Positions 7,145 through 14,689 of a stretch of 64,000 nt of DNA are shown here, one piece after another. Within the stretch, counting starts at the first letter, position 1, and every line of letters begins with the position of its first letter. A program made the position numbers and the translations under genes. The stretch covers positions 1-64,000 of the forward strand of contig JBBRBB010000016.1 of NCBI GenBank assembly GCA_038206235.1, in the 5' to 3' direction. The notes beneath the pieces were generated by a model that was not told the DNA's origin, made no database searches, and saw only the letters and a list, made by a program, of their open reading frames with translations. This DNA comes from JBBRBB01 sp038206235. Its GTDB lineage: Bacteria > Bacteroidota > Bacteroidia > Chitinophagales > Chitinophagaceae.

Positions 7145-9034
7145 GTGCAGGACGTAATTCAATTATTGCCCGATAATATTGCCAACCAGATTGCTGCCGG
7201 CGAGGTGATTCAGCGCCCCGCCAGCGCCGTGAAAGAGCTGCTGGAAAATGCGGTGGATGCGGATGCATCGCAAATTCAATTGGTGATTGCTGATGCGGGC
7301 AAAAGCCTGGTGCAGGTGATTGATAACGGCAAAGGGATGAGCGAAACGGATGCCCGTATGTGCTTTGAACGCCACGCTACCAGCAAGATTCGCAATATTG
7401 ATGACCTGTTTGCCATTCGCACCATGGGCTTTCGGGGCGAGGCGCTTGCATCCATTGCTGCAGTGGCGCAGGTGCAGCTGAAAACACGCCGCACTGAAGA
7501 TGAACTGGGCGTGCATCTTGAAATCGAGAACAGCGTGGTGCAAAAACAGGAACCTTGTGCGTGTGCTGTGGGTACAAACATAAGCATGAAGAATTTGTTC
7601 TTTAATGTTCCGGCAAGGCGCAATTTTTTAAAGAGCAATGCAGCAGAGATGCGTCATGTGGTTGATGAGTTTATTCATGTGTCGCTGGCATTTCCGCAAA
7701 TATTTTTTTCACTGGTGAGCAATGGTCAGCAGGTGTTTCATTTGGACGCGGGGAGTCATAAGCAACGTTTTCTGCAGTTGCTGGGTAGTCAGTACAACAC
7801 GAAGCTCGTTCCTGTAAAAGAGCAAACCGATTACCTGAATATTTATGGCTTTGTTGGGAAGCCTGATGCTGCACGCAAAACCCGCGGCGACCAATACTTT
7901 TTTGTAAATAACCGGTTTATAAGGAGTGCATATTTGAATCATGCAGTGATGAACGCTTTTGATGCATTGCTGCCGAAAGATAGTTTTCCATTGTATGTGT
8001 TGTTCATAGAACTTGACCCGGGTTTGATTGATATTAATGTTCATCCAACGAAACAAGAAATAAAGTTTGAAGATGAAAAAATTGTGTATGCATTTGTGCA
8101 GGCAGCAGTGAAGCATGCGCTGGCACAGTTTAGCATTGCACCATCACTCGATTTTACTTTGAATGCAGAGATTCAGCAAACAGAAGCGGTGAGCAAACCA
8201 TTTACAGAAGATAAAAGACAAGCGGCGGCAGAAACCAATTTATATAAAGCCTTTACACAAAAACATCAGGCGCATTTGATAGAGCCGGGAGAGAGGAGTG
8301 AGCTGAGGAGTTGGCAGTCGGCAGTCAGCAATCAACAATCAGCAGTCGGCAGTCAGCAGTCGGCAGTCGGGAGTGAGAAGTTGACAGTTTACAGTTGGCA
8401 GTTGACAGGAAAGCCACTGCCTACAAGCGATGAAGGTTTGTTAGCAACGATAAACGATAAACGAGAAACGAGAAACGATTTTGTACAGCTTCACAACACA
8501 TATATCATCGTTCCTGTGCAGAGTGGTTTTTTATTGGTGCATCAGCAACTGGCGCATGAGCGTGTTTTGTATGAGCGATATAATATTACCTCGCAAGGCA
8601 AACGCATAGCTACACAGCAGAGTTTGTTTCCGGTAACATTGGAGTTGTCTGCACAGGATGCGATTTTACTATATGATTTATTGTTTGAGTTGAATAACAT
8701 TGGCTACAATATTGAGCCATTTGGAAAGAATAGTTTTGTAATTCAGGGAACACCGGCAGATGTGCTGCAGGGGAATGAAAAAAATTGCATTGAGTCGTTG
8801 ATTGAGCAATTCAAACATTTCAGCAATGAGATGAAATTTAGTAAAAGGGAAAAAGTGATTCGATGTTTGGCAAGACAACATTGTATAAAAGCAGGGCAGG
8901 GGCTAAGTCAAAAAGAGATGCAAACACTGGTGGAAGAATTGTTTCAATGCAAGGTGGCGAATGTAACACCAAGTGGTAATGCTACATATATTGAGTTTAA
9001 TGAAGAGAATTTGATGAGGATGTTTGGAAAGTGA
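7145..9034 (+). CDS. mutL: DNA mismatch repair protein MutL
   Basis: 629 residues from a GTG start; the next codons (QDVIQLLPDNIANQIAAGEV) begin exactly where MutL proteins begin. GHKL ATPase motifs are intact: ELLENAVDADA (I), DNGKGM (II), GFRGEAL (III). The transducer domain ends near residue 345 (DINVHPTKQEIKF). The linker carries two period-7 tandem arrays (8309-8406 and 8446-8480), the first encoding Gln-Ser-Ala-Val-Gly-Ser-type repeats. The C-terminal dimerisation domain starts near 450, where the endonuclease motif DQHA(x)2E(x)4E reads HQQLAHERVLYE from His466. The usual CPHGRP-like zinc motif near the end reads TPSGNATY. MutL normally couples MutS mismatch recognition to strand removal; the nicking activity may be lost here. 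A TATTTTCG -7-like box lies about 7120. Confidence 0.97.
   Translation: MQDVIQLLPDNIANQIAAGEVIQRPASAVKELLENAVDADASQIQLVIADAGKSLVQVIDNGKGMSETDARMCFERHATSKIRNIDDLFAIRTMGFRGEALASIAAVAQVQLKTRRTEDELGVHLEIENSVVQKQEPCACAVGTNISMKNLFFNVPARRNFLKSNAAEMRHVVDEFIHVSLAFPQIFFSLVSNGQQVFHLDAGSHKQRFLQLLGSQYNTKLVPVKEQTDYLNIYGFVGKPDAARKTRGDQYFFVNNRFIRSAYLNHAVMNAFDALLPKDSFPLYVLFIELDPGLIDINVHPTKQEIKFEDEKIVYAFVQAAVKHALAQFSIAPSLDFTLNAEIQQTEAVSKPFTEDKRQAAAETNLYKAFTQKHQAHLIEPGERSELRSWQSAVSNQQSAVGSQQSAVGSEKLTVYSWQLTGKPLPTSDEGLLATINDKRETRNDFVQLHNTYIIVPVQSGFLLVHQQLAHERVLYERYNITSQGKRIATQQSLFPVTLELSAQDAILLYDLLFELNNIGYNIEPFGKNSFVIQGTPADVLQGNEKNCIESLIEQFKHFSNEMKFSKREKVIRCLARQHCIKAGQGLSQKEMQTLVEELFQCKVANVTPSGNATYIEFNEENLMRMFGK
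8309..8406 (+). repeat. Fourteen heptanucleotide units inside mutL
   Basis: Reads as 14 consecutive 7-mers with consensus AGTYRGC: AGTTGGC, AGTCGGC, AGTCAGC, AATCAAC, AATCAGC, AGTCGGC and so on. Variants differ mostly by transitions. Three units make 21 bp, so one frame reads through as a 7-residue repeat (QSAVGSQ). The array falls in the flexible linker before the MutL C-terminal domain. The same heptamers occur in argS (30526-30616) and after trhO (33923-33957). Confidence 0.9.
8446..8480 (+). repeat. Five heptanucleotide units (AACGAKA) inside mutL
   Basis: AACGATA, AACGATA, AACGAGA, AACGAGA, AACGATT in direct succession, encoding part of NDKRETRND in the linker. The reverse complement (GTTTATC) recurs just past the mutL stop (9038-9075), and AACGAGA recurs at 48083-48110. 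Confidence 0.85.
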
Positions 9035-9037
9035 AAC

Positions 9038-9075
9038 CGTTTATCGTTTGGTGGTTTATCGTTTATCGTTCTTCC
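9038..9075 (+). repeat. Heptanucleotide array just downstream of mutL
   Basis: CGTTTAT and CGTTTGG, then after a two-base slip GTTTATC, GTTTATC, GTTCTTC. It starts four bases after the mutL stop codon and is the inverse of the AACGATA units inside the gene. Confidence 0.7.
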
Positions 9076-9128
9076 CGTTCAACTGGATTTGTTTTTTCTG
9101 ATTTGCATTCGAAGTAAATACAATGACC

Positions 9129-9176
9129 AATTTAGCAATTGGATAATTCAGCAATTCAGCAATAAAGCAATTTTTA
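9129..9176 (+). repeat. Octanucleotide array (AATTCAGC)
   Basis: Six consecutive 8-mers: AATTTAGC, AATTGGAT, AATTCAGC, AATTCAGC, AATAAAGC, AATTTTTA. The last one runs into the stop codon of the convergent Uma2 gene. An 8-bp-period array of similar words lies at 41926-42004. Confidence 0.75.
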
Positions 9177-9746
9177 CTGCTGATAAATATCGGCTAATGA
9201 AAATTGCGCATCGAATAAAGGAAGGGAGATCACTTCATTTAATTCGGTGAAGGGTTTGGATAACCAGTTGCTGGTATTATCTTTTTCATAAAATATTACA
9301 AGATGTTTTTCAGGCTCAACTAACAAATAATAACGCAGAGATGAAATTTTTTGGTATAAAATAAATTTATCTGTTGAATCGTATTTGCGGGTTGAATCTG
9401 AAAGTATTTCTGCAATGAGAATGGGTTGATAGATGATATAATCTTTATAGGGTAAATCTCTTTCGGGTTGTTCGTGGAATATTGCTATATCAGGATATAC
9501 ATACTTCTTTTCTCCCTCAATGTTTACTTTTACGCTTTCAACATTTATTCGGTACCTTTTATTCTTAAGAGCTTGTTTCAATAAAGTATATAGATGAAGA
9601 CAAATATCATTGTGTAGTATAGATTCTCCGGGCATAGGAATAAGTTTACCATTATAAAACTCATGTCTTTCAGGTCCTGTCTCATCCATTTTGATGTATT
9701 CATCAAGTGTGTAAGTTTTTGATATGTCAAGTGTTTTCTGTTGCAT
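9174..9746 (-). CDS. Uma2 family (DUF820) putative endonuclease
   Basis: 190 residues, full length for the family. N-terminal YTLDEYIKMDETGPERHEFY plus NGKLIPMPGES is the typical dE..g...yElidGelv.ms.. start. The core has the restriction-like strand VYPDIAIF (Asp) and PILIAEILSDSTRKYD (Glu, then the S..t...D helix), then LYQKISSLRYYLLVEPEKHL (k...Y...gi.eYwlvdp). These residues correspond to the PD-(D/E)XK active site that defines Uma2, a group abundant in cyanobacteria and Bacteroidota with no firmly assigned biological role. It is convergent with mutL, with the octamer array at the junction. There is no partner gene. Confidence 0.85.
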   Translation of the reverse strand: MQQKTLDISKTYTLDEYIKMDETGPERHEFYNGKLIPMPGESILHNDICLHLYTLLKQALKNKRYRINVESVKVNIEGEKKYVYPDIAIFHEQPERDLPYKDYIIYQPILIAEILSDSTRKYDSTDKFILYQKISSLRYYLLVEPEKHLVIFYEKDNTSNWLSKPFTELNEVISLPLFDAQFSLADIYQQ

Positions 9747-10057
9747 GGTTCAAATTTACAAACATTTCTAATATAATTCTCTGTGAATAACCGGTGGAAA
9801 CAACTGTATAACGGGTGTATAACAAAGAGGCAAAAAATTTGGAAAACCTTTATCTGGAAACGTATGTTTGCATTGCAATTGAGCAGAGAGATGTCCTTCA
9901 ACAAGATGTTTCAAAGCCCGAAAGCTGAAAAAGCATTAGGTTAGTAAGTAGTATTTACTTCGGTAAGTATAAGAAACAAAATCTGGTGCTTTTTTCGTTT
10001 GTATAATCTTCACTTCTTATTTCAAAATCCCTCACTAAAACTTAACAGGTATAACGA

Positions 10058-10065
10058 TATGTTTG
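10058..10065 (+). promoter_or_regulatory. -7 promoter box (TATGTTTG) directly before a start codon
   Basis: A perfect TAnnTTTG match ends 7 bases before the ATG at 10073. With the usual 4-6 bp from box to transcription start, the mRNA would begin within a few bases of the ATG, giving a leaderless or nearly leaderless transcript. No clear TTG is seen 19-21 bp upstream, so the box is the only support. Confidence 0.45.
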
Positions 10066-10072
10066 GTCTTAC

Positions 10073-10834
10073 ATGCGGCAGCTAAGATTTAAAAAAATAT
10101 TTCTTCTCTTTATTTTATTTATTGAAGTAAAGCAATCATCTGCCCAGGATACATCAGTTATTTATCTTGGAAAAACGCTTGTAAATATTATTAAACAGAA
10201 TTTTGGTAAACCAAGTATTTCTTTCATTAATCTTCATGAAAATGAAACAACCAGTGTACAGGCAGCCAGAAAATTTTTGCAGGAAGAAGGCACGGCATTA
10301 TTGGTTAAGATTCATCAAAAGAGCGAAAGGAGTATTGAATTTTGGTTACAGAATAAAAAATATGTTTTTGACCCAAACCGTATCTTTACTTCTACAGGAA
10401 GACGGAAGACACTTGAAAAACTAAGCATCTATGCGCCCGCAGCGGAAAAGGAAGTTGAAAAATTTGCTGATAGTATTTTAAGCAACATAAAATATTCAAA
10501 ACTCATCATTGCTTTGCATAATAATACAGCGGGCGCGCCGCTCTCAATCAAAAATTATATCGGAAGCATACACTTCAAAACCTTTGTAAATAGTGAAAAG
10601 GATTATGATGATTTCTTTTTAACAACAGAGCAATCCATTTTTGATTTTCTAAAAGAAAAGAAAATGAATGTAGTGTTTGAGTTACCTGATACTGTTCTGG
10701 ATGATGGCTCCTTATCAATTTATTGCAATAAGAATAAGATACCCTATATAAATGTGGAGGCGCAGGAAGATCATTTTACACAACAACTGCAAATGCTGGA
10801 AACACTGAGAGAAATTATTAAACAGTACAAATAA
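10073..10834 (+). CDS. Secreted protein, possible M14/AstE-like metallohydrolase
   Basis: 253 residues with a signal peptide (KIFLLFILFIEVKQSSAQ, cut after Ala-Gln near 25). I do not recognise a named family. The mature part begins VIYLGKTLVNIIKQNFG, then SFINLHENETTSVQAARKFL, a HxxE pattern in a strand-loop. Further on are LIIALHNNTAGAPLS (His) and IPYINVEAQEDHFTQQLQML (Glu). The order HxxE ... H ... E resembles zinc carboxypeptidase and aspartoacylase-like folds, so a periplasmic amidase or peptidase is possible. This is inference from spacing only; the middle is poorly conserved with known enzymes. It stands alone and converges on rnpB, whose terminator overlaps its stop codon. Confidence 0.55.
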   Translation: MRQLRFKKIFLLFILFIEVKQSSAQDTSVIYLGKTLVNIIKQNFGKPSISFINLHENETTSVQAARKFLQEEGTALLVKIHQKSERSIEFWLQNKKYVFDPNRIFTSTGRRKTLEKLSIYAPAAEKEVEKFADSILSNIKYSKLIIALHNNTAGAPLSIKNYIGSIHFKTFVNSEKDYDDFFLTTEQSIFDFLKEKKMNVVFELPDTVLDDGSLSIYCNKNKIPYINVEAQEDHFTQQLQMLETLREIIKQYK

Positions 10835-10882
10835 AAAATGGTGTCAGACATCCCGCCGAAAGGCGGGATTGTACAGACACCA
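10833..10882 (-). terminator. Intrinsic terminator of rnpB
   Basis: On the minus strand a long hairpin pairs GGTGTC (10881-10876) with GACACC (10845-10840) and ATCCCGCC with GGCGGGAT around a TTTC loop, followed by a T run (complement of 10833-10838). It starts one base after the P1 3' strand of rnpB. On the plus strand it abuts the stop of the 10073 gene. Confidence 0.9.
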
Positions 10883-11288
10883 GCTATAAGCCTCGTAAGC
10901 CGGATTCTGTTTCTAAACTATCATTTATCTATGCTGCCTACCCTTTCCGCAATCCCGCATCTGCGGGATAGTAAACGAGCAGCTCACCTTATTACAGAGC
11001 AGAACAAATGCTCAACTCAAAACAATGCGGAATATACATGGCATTACAGCACCCAAGGTTTACCCTCCCGCTATGTTACCCACAGCAAGACGTGAGCTCT
11101 TACCTCACATTTTCACCCTCATCCCAAAATCGGGACAGTTATTTTCTGTGGCACTATCTGTATGCTGCTGATGTGTTACCACATCTGACAACATCCCCCG
11201 TTTTCACGGGGTGGGTTGCTCTGCACTGTCCGGACTTTCCTTTCCAATCTTGTTTAAACGAAACGGAACGATAGTTCGGGCTTGTAGC
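10883..11288 (-). ncRNA. rnpB: RNase P RNA (bacterial class A)
   Basis: The catalytic RNA that matures tRNA 5' ends. Minus-strand landmarks are GGAAAGTCCGGAC (CR-I region, about 11245-11230), GCAGAGCAACCCACC just after it, and near the 3' end ACAGAATCCGGCTTACGAGG (CR-V, about 10909-10890), which pairs back. Helix P1 fixes the ends: GCTACAAGCC (11288-11279) pairs with GGCTTATAGC (10892-10883) with one mismatch. The result is a 406-nt RNA, a normal size. A Bacteroidota promoter lies exactly upstream and a strong terminator directly follows. Short open frames across this stretch are not genes. Confidence 0.97.
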
Positions 11289-11292
11289 AAAG

Positions 11293-11322
11293 CAAAATTA
11301 ATAAATCAGTTTTTGCCTTCAA
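11293..11322 (-). promoter_or_regulatory. Bacteroidota-type promoter of rnpB
   Basis: Minus-strand TAATTTTG (11300-11293) matches the -7 consensus TAnnTTTG and lies 4 bp before the structural 5' end at 11288. TTG (11322-11320) is the -33 element with a 19-bp spacer. Both spacings fit the primary sigma factor of Bacteroidota. Confidence 0.85.
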
Positions 11323-12234
11323 TAAAAACCACCAGTTTTTCCAGAATAGTATTCTATGTTTTGCTTTTTAAAAAAGGGGAGAGCAATTATCCCAATCCTT
11401 TTGGTTTTAAAAAGGAACCGAGAGAAGATAATGTTTGAAAAATCAGGAGGTGGAACAAAAACAACTGCTACATATTTTGGTATTTCAACTAACAGGAACT
11501 AATTAAAGTATACCATTTAGATTAGTTTTTAATTTTGTCAATTTTAGATTGCATATCAATTTGTTATTAGTTTTTATTTTATTTTTAATTAGTAATAGAC
11601 AGGAAATTTGCTTCTTGATTCTCTCCGTTTTACATTATATTTTTTAAAAAATTAATTGAAATTATATTTTGAGCTTAAGCATTGAATTAAACGGTTTTAT
11701 ATTGAATAAATCATTTAAGACTGAAAATATTTGTGGAATGATACAAATCATTATATCTTAATAAGGTTTATTAAAATTTGGAGCAATAAGAATTTAAAAA
11801 TGAACCTTTTCAGAAAGCATAAGATTGCTTCCTATAGGATTGCCTAGTTCAGACAGATTCTTCTGGAGGAATGGAATGGCTTTTAAATAAATGGTTAGAA
11901 AAGCATGTAGATGTGGCGGATATTAATGAAAGTTTCCCGGTGAGCAACTAATTCAATTCCTGGATAGCTTCGGTCATTATTTAAAAATCTATCCGCGGTT
12001 TTTGCCATAAGATGAGCTGCACAGTCAGTTCAACTATTTATTTATAAATCAGAAAGAAAATTCTCCGAAAAATAAGTTTCCAAAATAATAAGCGTGTTTC
12101 AAAAGAAATGAAGGCGCTGAGAATCGCATAAAGAAAATATTCTCCACCCAATATTCGAATAAAAGAGCATGTCTCAAAGTAAAATGAAGGCTCTGAGAAT
12201 TGCGTAAATGAAATCACCTCCATTAGTATTCAAT
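11323..12234. other. Gene-poor AT-rich stretch with a decayed coding fragment and a 76-bp duplication
   Basis: No intact gene seen. Around 11870-12010, plus-strand frames give MEWLLNKWLEKHVDVADINE and, one frame over, GEQLIQFLDSFGHYLKIYPR, which looks like the end of a frameshifted gene of unknown type. At 12108-12138 and 12184-12214 a roughly 31-bp block (ATGAAGGCKCTGAGAATYGC...) is repeated with a 76-bp period, each copy preceded by a GTNTCAAA word. A short minus-strand frame across the repeats is probably not a gene. Confidence 0.5.
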
Positions 12235-12267
12235 AAAAGGCTGCCTCATAATTTTGAGACAGCCTCT
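12235..12267 (-). terminator. Intrinsic terminator after the thioredoxin gene
   Basis: On the minus strand GGCTGTCTCA (12264-12255) pairs with TGAGGCAGCC (12248-12239) with one G-T pair, followed by TTTTATT. It lies 22 bp past the stop codon at 12289. Confidence 0.8.
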
Positions 12268-12288
12268 TGATACGAGCAGATATAAATT

Positions 12289-13539
12289 TTAATCCCAGAT
12301 TTTTTCGCCTCTATTCATTTTTTCCAATGTTTCTGCATACGATTTTTTACTGTTTTCTTCAGCAATGTTCATTGCTTTCTGTTCCCATTTTATCGCTTCA
12401 TCTTTTCTTCCCAGCTTATAAAGAATATTTGCATAGGTATCTATATAGGCAGGATTTTGTTCTTTGGTGAAAGAACGTTTACTCCATTCAAGAGCCTCTG
12501 TTATACACGCAGCATCATCACAATTCTGGAAAACAGTCCAGGCAAAATTATTCAATTGTTCAGGTGTGGCATTTGCTCCATACACTTTCATATAATCCTG
12601 AACAGAAGCTGAAAAATTCTTCCAGTCATTTTTATTCATGTAAAAAACAACTTTAGAATAGTTTGAAATTTCAGCGCCCTGGGCGGGATATTTCTGGTTC
12701 AAAAAAGTGCTAAGCTCATTCCAGTTCGGTTCAGGTAAATCCTGCGGAGACTGGGCAGAAGAATAGGAAGAAAATATGCGTGGAAATACATCTTCTTTCA
12801 GTATAATATCCTGCACAACTTTTTCTGCAACTCCGTCACCAAGAACAGCATCCACTTTTCCCGGATGCTCTAACATAACCCTAAAACCCTTGTCCCTGCT
12901 GCCTTGCGTAAACATGGAAATAAATTGAAGATTATCTTTTGTGTACAAGTCACTTTGGGTTGCGAGGTAAGCCTCTGCTGCTTCCCCGGCAGCTTCCAAT
13001 TCATACGCACTCAAACTTGCTTTGGCGAAGTTGTACAAAAAGGCTGGCGATTTTTCTCCGCTTTCATATTTTTCAAGTAATGTATAATACTGTGTTTCCG
13101 GTGTAAGCGCAGCGTGACTTTTTTCTACGAATTCCTCAGCTTCGCTACCGCCAACTATTTTATGTATTGCTTTTCCGTTTGCATCAAAAAATAAAAAAGT
13201 AGGGTAAGCTTTTACATCATATTTATCTGAAATATTATGAGCGTCTTTGTACCATTTAACCACTTCTTCATTATCACCTGCAGTAGTATCTAACTGAACC
13301 TTTACATTTATAAAATTCTTATTAAAAAAATCCCCTGCAGTTTCCTGCGGAAAAATAACATTGCTCATATACTTGCAGGGCCCGCACCAGGTAGTATAGC
13401 AATCCATAAAAATGGATTTATTTTCAGCCTTTGCTTTTGCCTGAATTTGATTCCAGTTTAATCCATGCTCAAAATGCACACCTGTTTGTGAGAATGCAAA
13501 AAGTGGAAACAGAACAAATAATTGAAAGAAATATTTCAT
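12289..13539 (-). CDS. Secreted thioredoxin-family protein with TPR-like C-terminus
   Basis: 416 residues. The signal peptide is MKYFFQLFVLFPLFAFSQ. The thioredoxin-like domain (about 25-145) has FMDCYTTWCGPCKYMS with the CxxC redox pair, DTTAGDNEEVVKWYKDAHNI and the cis-proline region VKAYPTFLFFDANGK. The remainder is helical, ending in a TPR-like pair (YIDTYANILYKLGRKDEAIK, then WEQKAMNIAEENSKKSY). The WCGPC site and export signal point to a periplasmic thiol-disulphide exchange protein, as in the many Bacteroidota thioredoxin_7/DUF255-like lipoproteins and periplasmic proteins. The client is unknown. It is monocistronic, with its own terminator at 12235-12267. Confidence 0.88.
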   Translation of the reverse strand: MKYFFQLFVLFPLFAFSQTGVHFEHGLNWNQIQAKAKAENKSIFMDCYTTWCGPCKYMSNVIFPQETAGDFFNKNFINVKVQLDTTAGDNEEVVKWYKDAHNISDKYDVKAYPTFLFFDANGKAIHKIVGGSEAEEFVEKSHAALTPETQYYTLLEKYESGEKSPAFLYNFAKASLSAYELEAAGEAAEAYLATQSDLYTKDNLQFISMFTQGSRDKGFRVMLEHPGKVDAVLGDGVAEKVVQDIILKEDVFPRIFSSYSSAQSPQDLPEPNWNELSTFLNQKYPAQGAEISNYSKVVFYMNKNDWKNFSASVQDYMKVYGANATPEQLNNFAWTVFQNCDDAACITEALEWSKRSFTKEQNPAYIDTYANILYKLGRKDEAIKWEQKAMNIAEENSKKSYAETLEKMNRGEKIWD

Positions 13540-13703
13540 AATAAATTTTGTGCAAAGTAAAATCTATAACACCAATTCCAGTGTTATTGATTAGGTAATA
13601 GTTTTTTAAAATTTCTTAGTTGTTAAAGTATGCAGCCTCCTATTTCCTAATGCTTTTGCTGCTACCATTGTTTCGTTTTATTTTAGTGGCAAATTGTTAT
13701 TGC

Positions 13704-14225
13704 GTGAAATCAATTCTTACAGCCCGCCAGGTTGAATTATCAGTTAAGCGTCTTGCTCACCAGATTCTTGAAAATCATTTGCATCTTAAGAATACTGTTT
13801 TAATCGGCATTCAGCCAAGAGGAATTTTTTTGAGCGATAGAATTGTAAATGAAATGAAACAATTATTGCAAACTGATAACCTGCCTTATGGCAGGCTCGA
13901 TATTACTTTTTACAGGGATGATGTGCGGCGAGAACTAAAGCTTGCCAATCAAACTTATATTCCTTTTACCATTGAAAATAAAGAAGCAATTATAATTGAT
14001 GATGTGTTGTGGACGGGGCGCACAACCCGCGCCGCTTTAGATGCTTTGATCGATTTTGGCCGGCCTGCTAAAGTTGAATTGTGTGTTTTAATTGACCGCC
14101 GTTTCAGCCGCGAATTTCCTATTCAGGCAGATTATGTTGGCAGAACTATTGACACGTTTGCATCTCAAAAAGTAATGGTACACTGGAAAGAAAACAGCGG
14201 GGTTGATGAAGTTATATTGATGTAA
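13704..14225 (+). CDS. pyrR: PyrR: pyrimidine operon attenuator / uracil phosphoribosyltransferase
   Basis: Started at GTG 13704 (VKSILTARQVELSVKRLAHQ) it is 173 residues, normal for PyrR. An in-frame TTG 84 bp upstream would add an unlikely hydrophobic leader. Visible features are the IGIQPRGIFLSDRI loop, LDITFYRDDVRRE, the PRPP-binding EAIIIDDVLWTGRTTRAALD, VELCVLIDRR and the ADYVGRTIDT segment. PyrR senses UMP/PRPP and can regulate pyr mRNA by binding it; many homologues also convert uracil to UMP. pyrB follows after one inserted small gene, consistent with an ancestral pyrR-pyrB unit. The array (AAGGAAC)9 begins one base before the end of its stop codon. Confidence 0.93.
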   Translation: MKSILTARQVELSVKRLAHQILENHLHLKNTVLIGIQPRGIFLSDRIVNEMKQLLQTDNLPYGRLDITFYRDDVRRELKLANQTYIPFTIENKEAIIIDDVLWTGRTTRAALDALIDFGRPAKVELCVLIDRRFSREFPIQADYVGRTIDTFASQKVMVHWKENSGVDEVILM

Positions 14226-14293
14226 GGAACAAGGAACAAGGAACAAGGAACAAGGAACAAGGAACAAGGAACAAGGAACAAGGAACAAGGAAT
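14224..14293 (+). repeat. (AAGGAAC)9 heptanucleotide array
   Basis: Nine perfect copies of AAGGAAC (14224-14286) followed by one degenerate copy (AAGGAAT). It sits between the pyrR stop and the four-helix-bundle gene. The reverse complement GTTCCTT recurs at 14729, on the other side of that gene. Confidence 0.97.
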
Positions 14294-14319
14294 TATTATA
14301 ATACACCCAAAAGAATATT

Positions 14320-14664
14320 ATGTCTCAGGAATTAGAAGACAGGTTTAGAAAATTTGCTGAACGTGTAAGAGATTTTTGCAGGAAAATAAAGTGGGATATT
14401 ATCAGTCGTGAATATATTATTCAATTAGTAAGAGCAAGCAGTTCTATAGGCGCCAATTATATTGAGGCATCTGATAGTTTAGGGATTGCAGATAGAAAAA
14501 TGAAAATTAAAATAGCCCGAAGAGAAGCTAAAGAAAGCATTTACTGGTTAAAACTTTTAGTAGTTTTTATTGATGAAAGTTTGAAAAACGAATATGACTT
14601 TTTGATTGATGAAGCAGAACAAATAAGAAAGATTTTATCATCAATTATTATTAAATTAGAATAA
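14320..14664 (+). CDS. Four-helix-bundle protein (23S rRNA intervening-sequence / S23 family)
   Basis: 114 residues, the usual length of PF05635 proteins. It shows DRFRKFAERVRDFCRKI, then QLVRASSSIGANYIEASDSL (the hallmark qlvRAs.SIgaNy.EA), then IARREAKESIYWLKLLV (.ArrEa.Es.yWL.ll) and a last helix EAEQIRKILSSIIIKLE. Members were first found in rRNA intervening sequences; relatives act as the Avd accessory protein of diversity-generating retroelements. Most free-standing copies have no known job. Here it is wedged between pyrR and pyrB with heptamer arrays of opposite orientation on both sides, suggesting it was inserted into a pyr unit. No reverse transcriptase or variable repeat is nearby. 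Confidence 0.9.
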   Translation: MSQELEDRFRKFAERVRDFCRKIKWDIISREYIIQLVRASSSIGANYIEASDSLGIADRKMKIKIARREAKESIYWLKLLVVFIDESLKNEYDFLIDEAEQIRKILSSIIIKLE

Positions 14665-14689
14665 TACTTTAAACTTTCAATCTTCCCTT

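Noticed and set aside
10838..11438. Overlapping plus-strand open frames
   Set aside because: They lie across the RNase P RNA gene and its promoter; RNA structure explains the sequence.
12038..12223. 61-residue aromatic-rich minus-strand frame
   Set aside because: It is built from the 76-bp duplication, has no ribosome site and overlaps the region before a terminator.
13620..13703. Upstream TTG start for PyrR giving a membrane-like leader
   Set aside because: PyrR is cytoplasmic and the GTG at 13704 restores the family's normal length.
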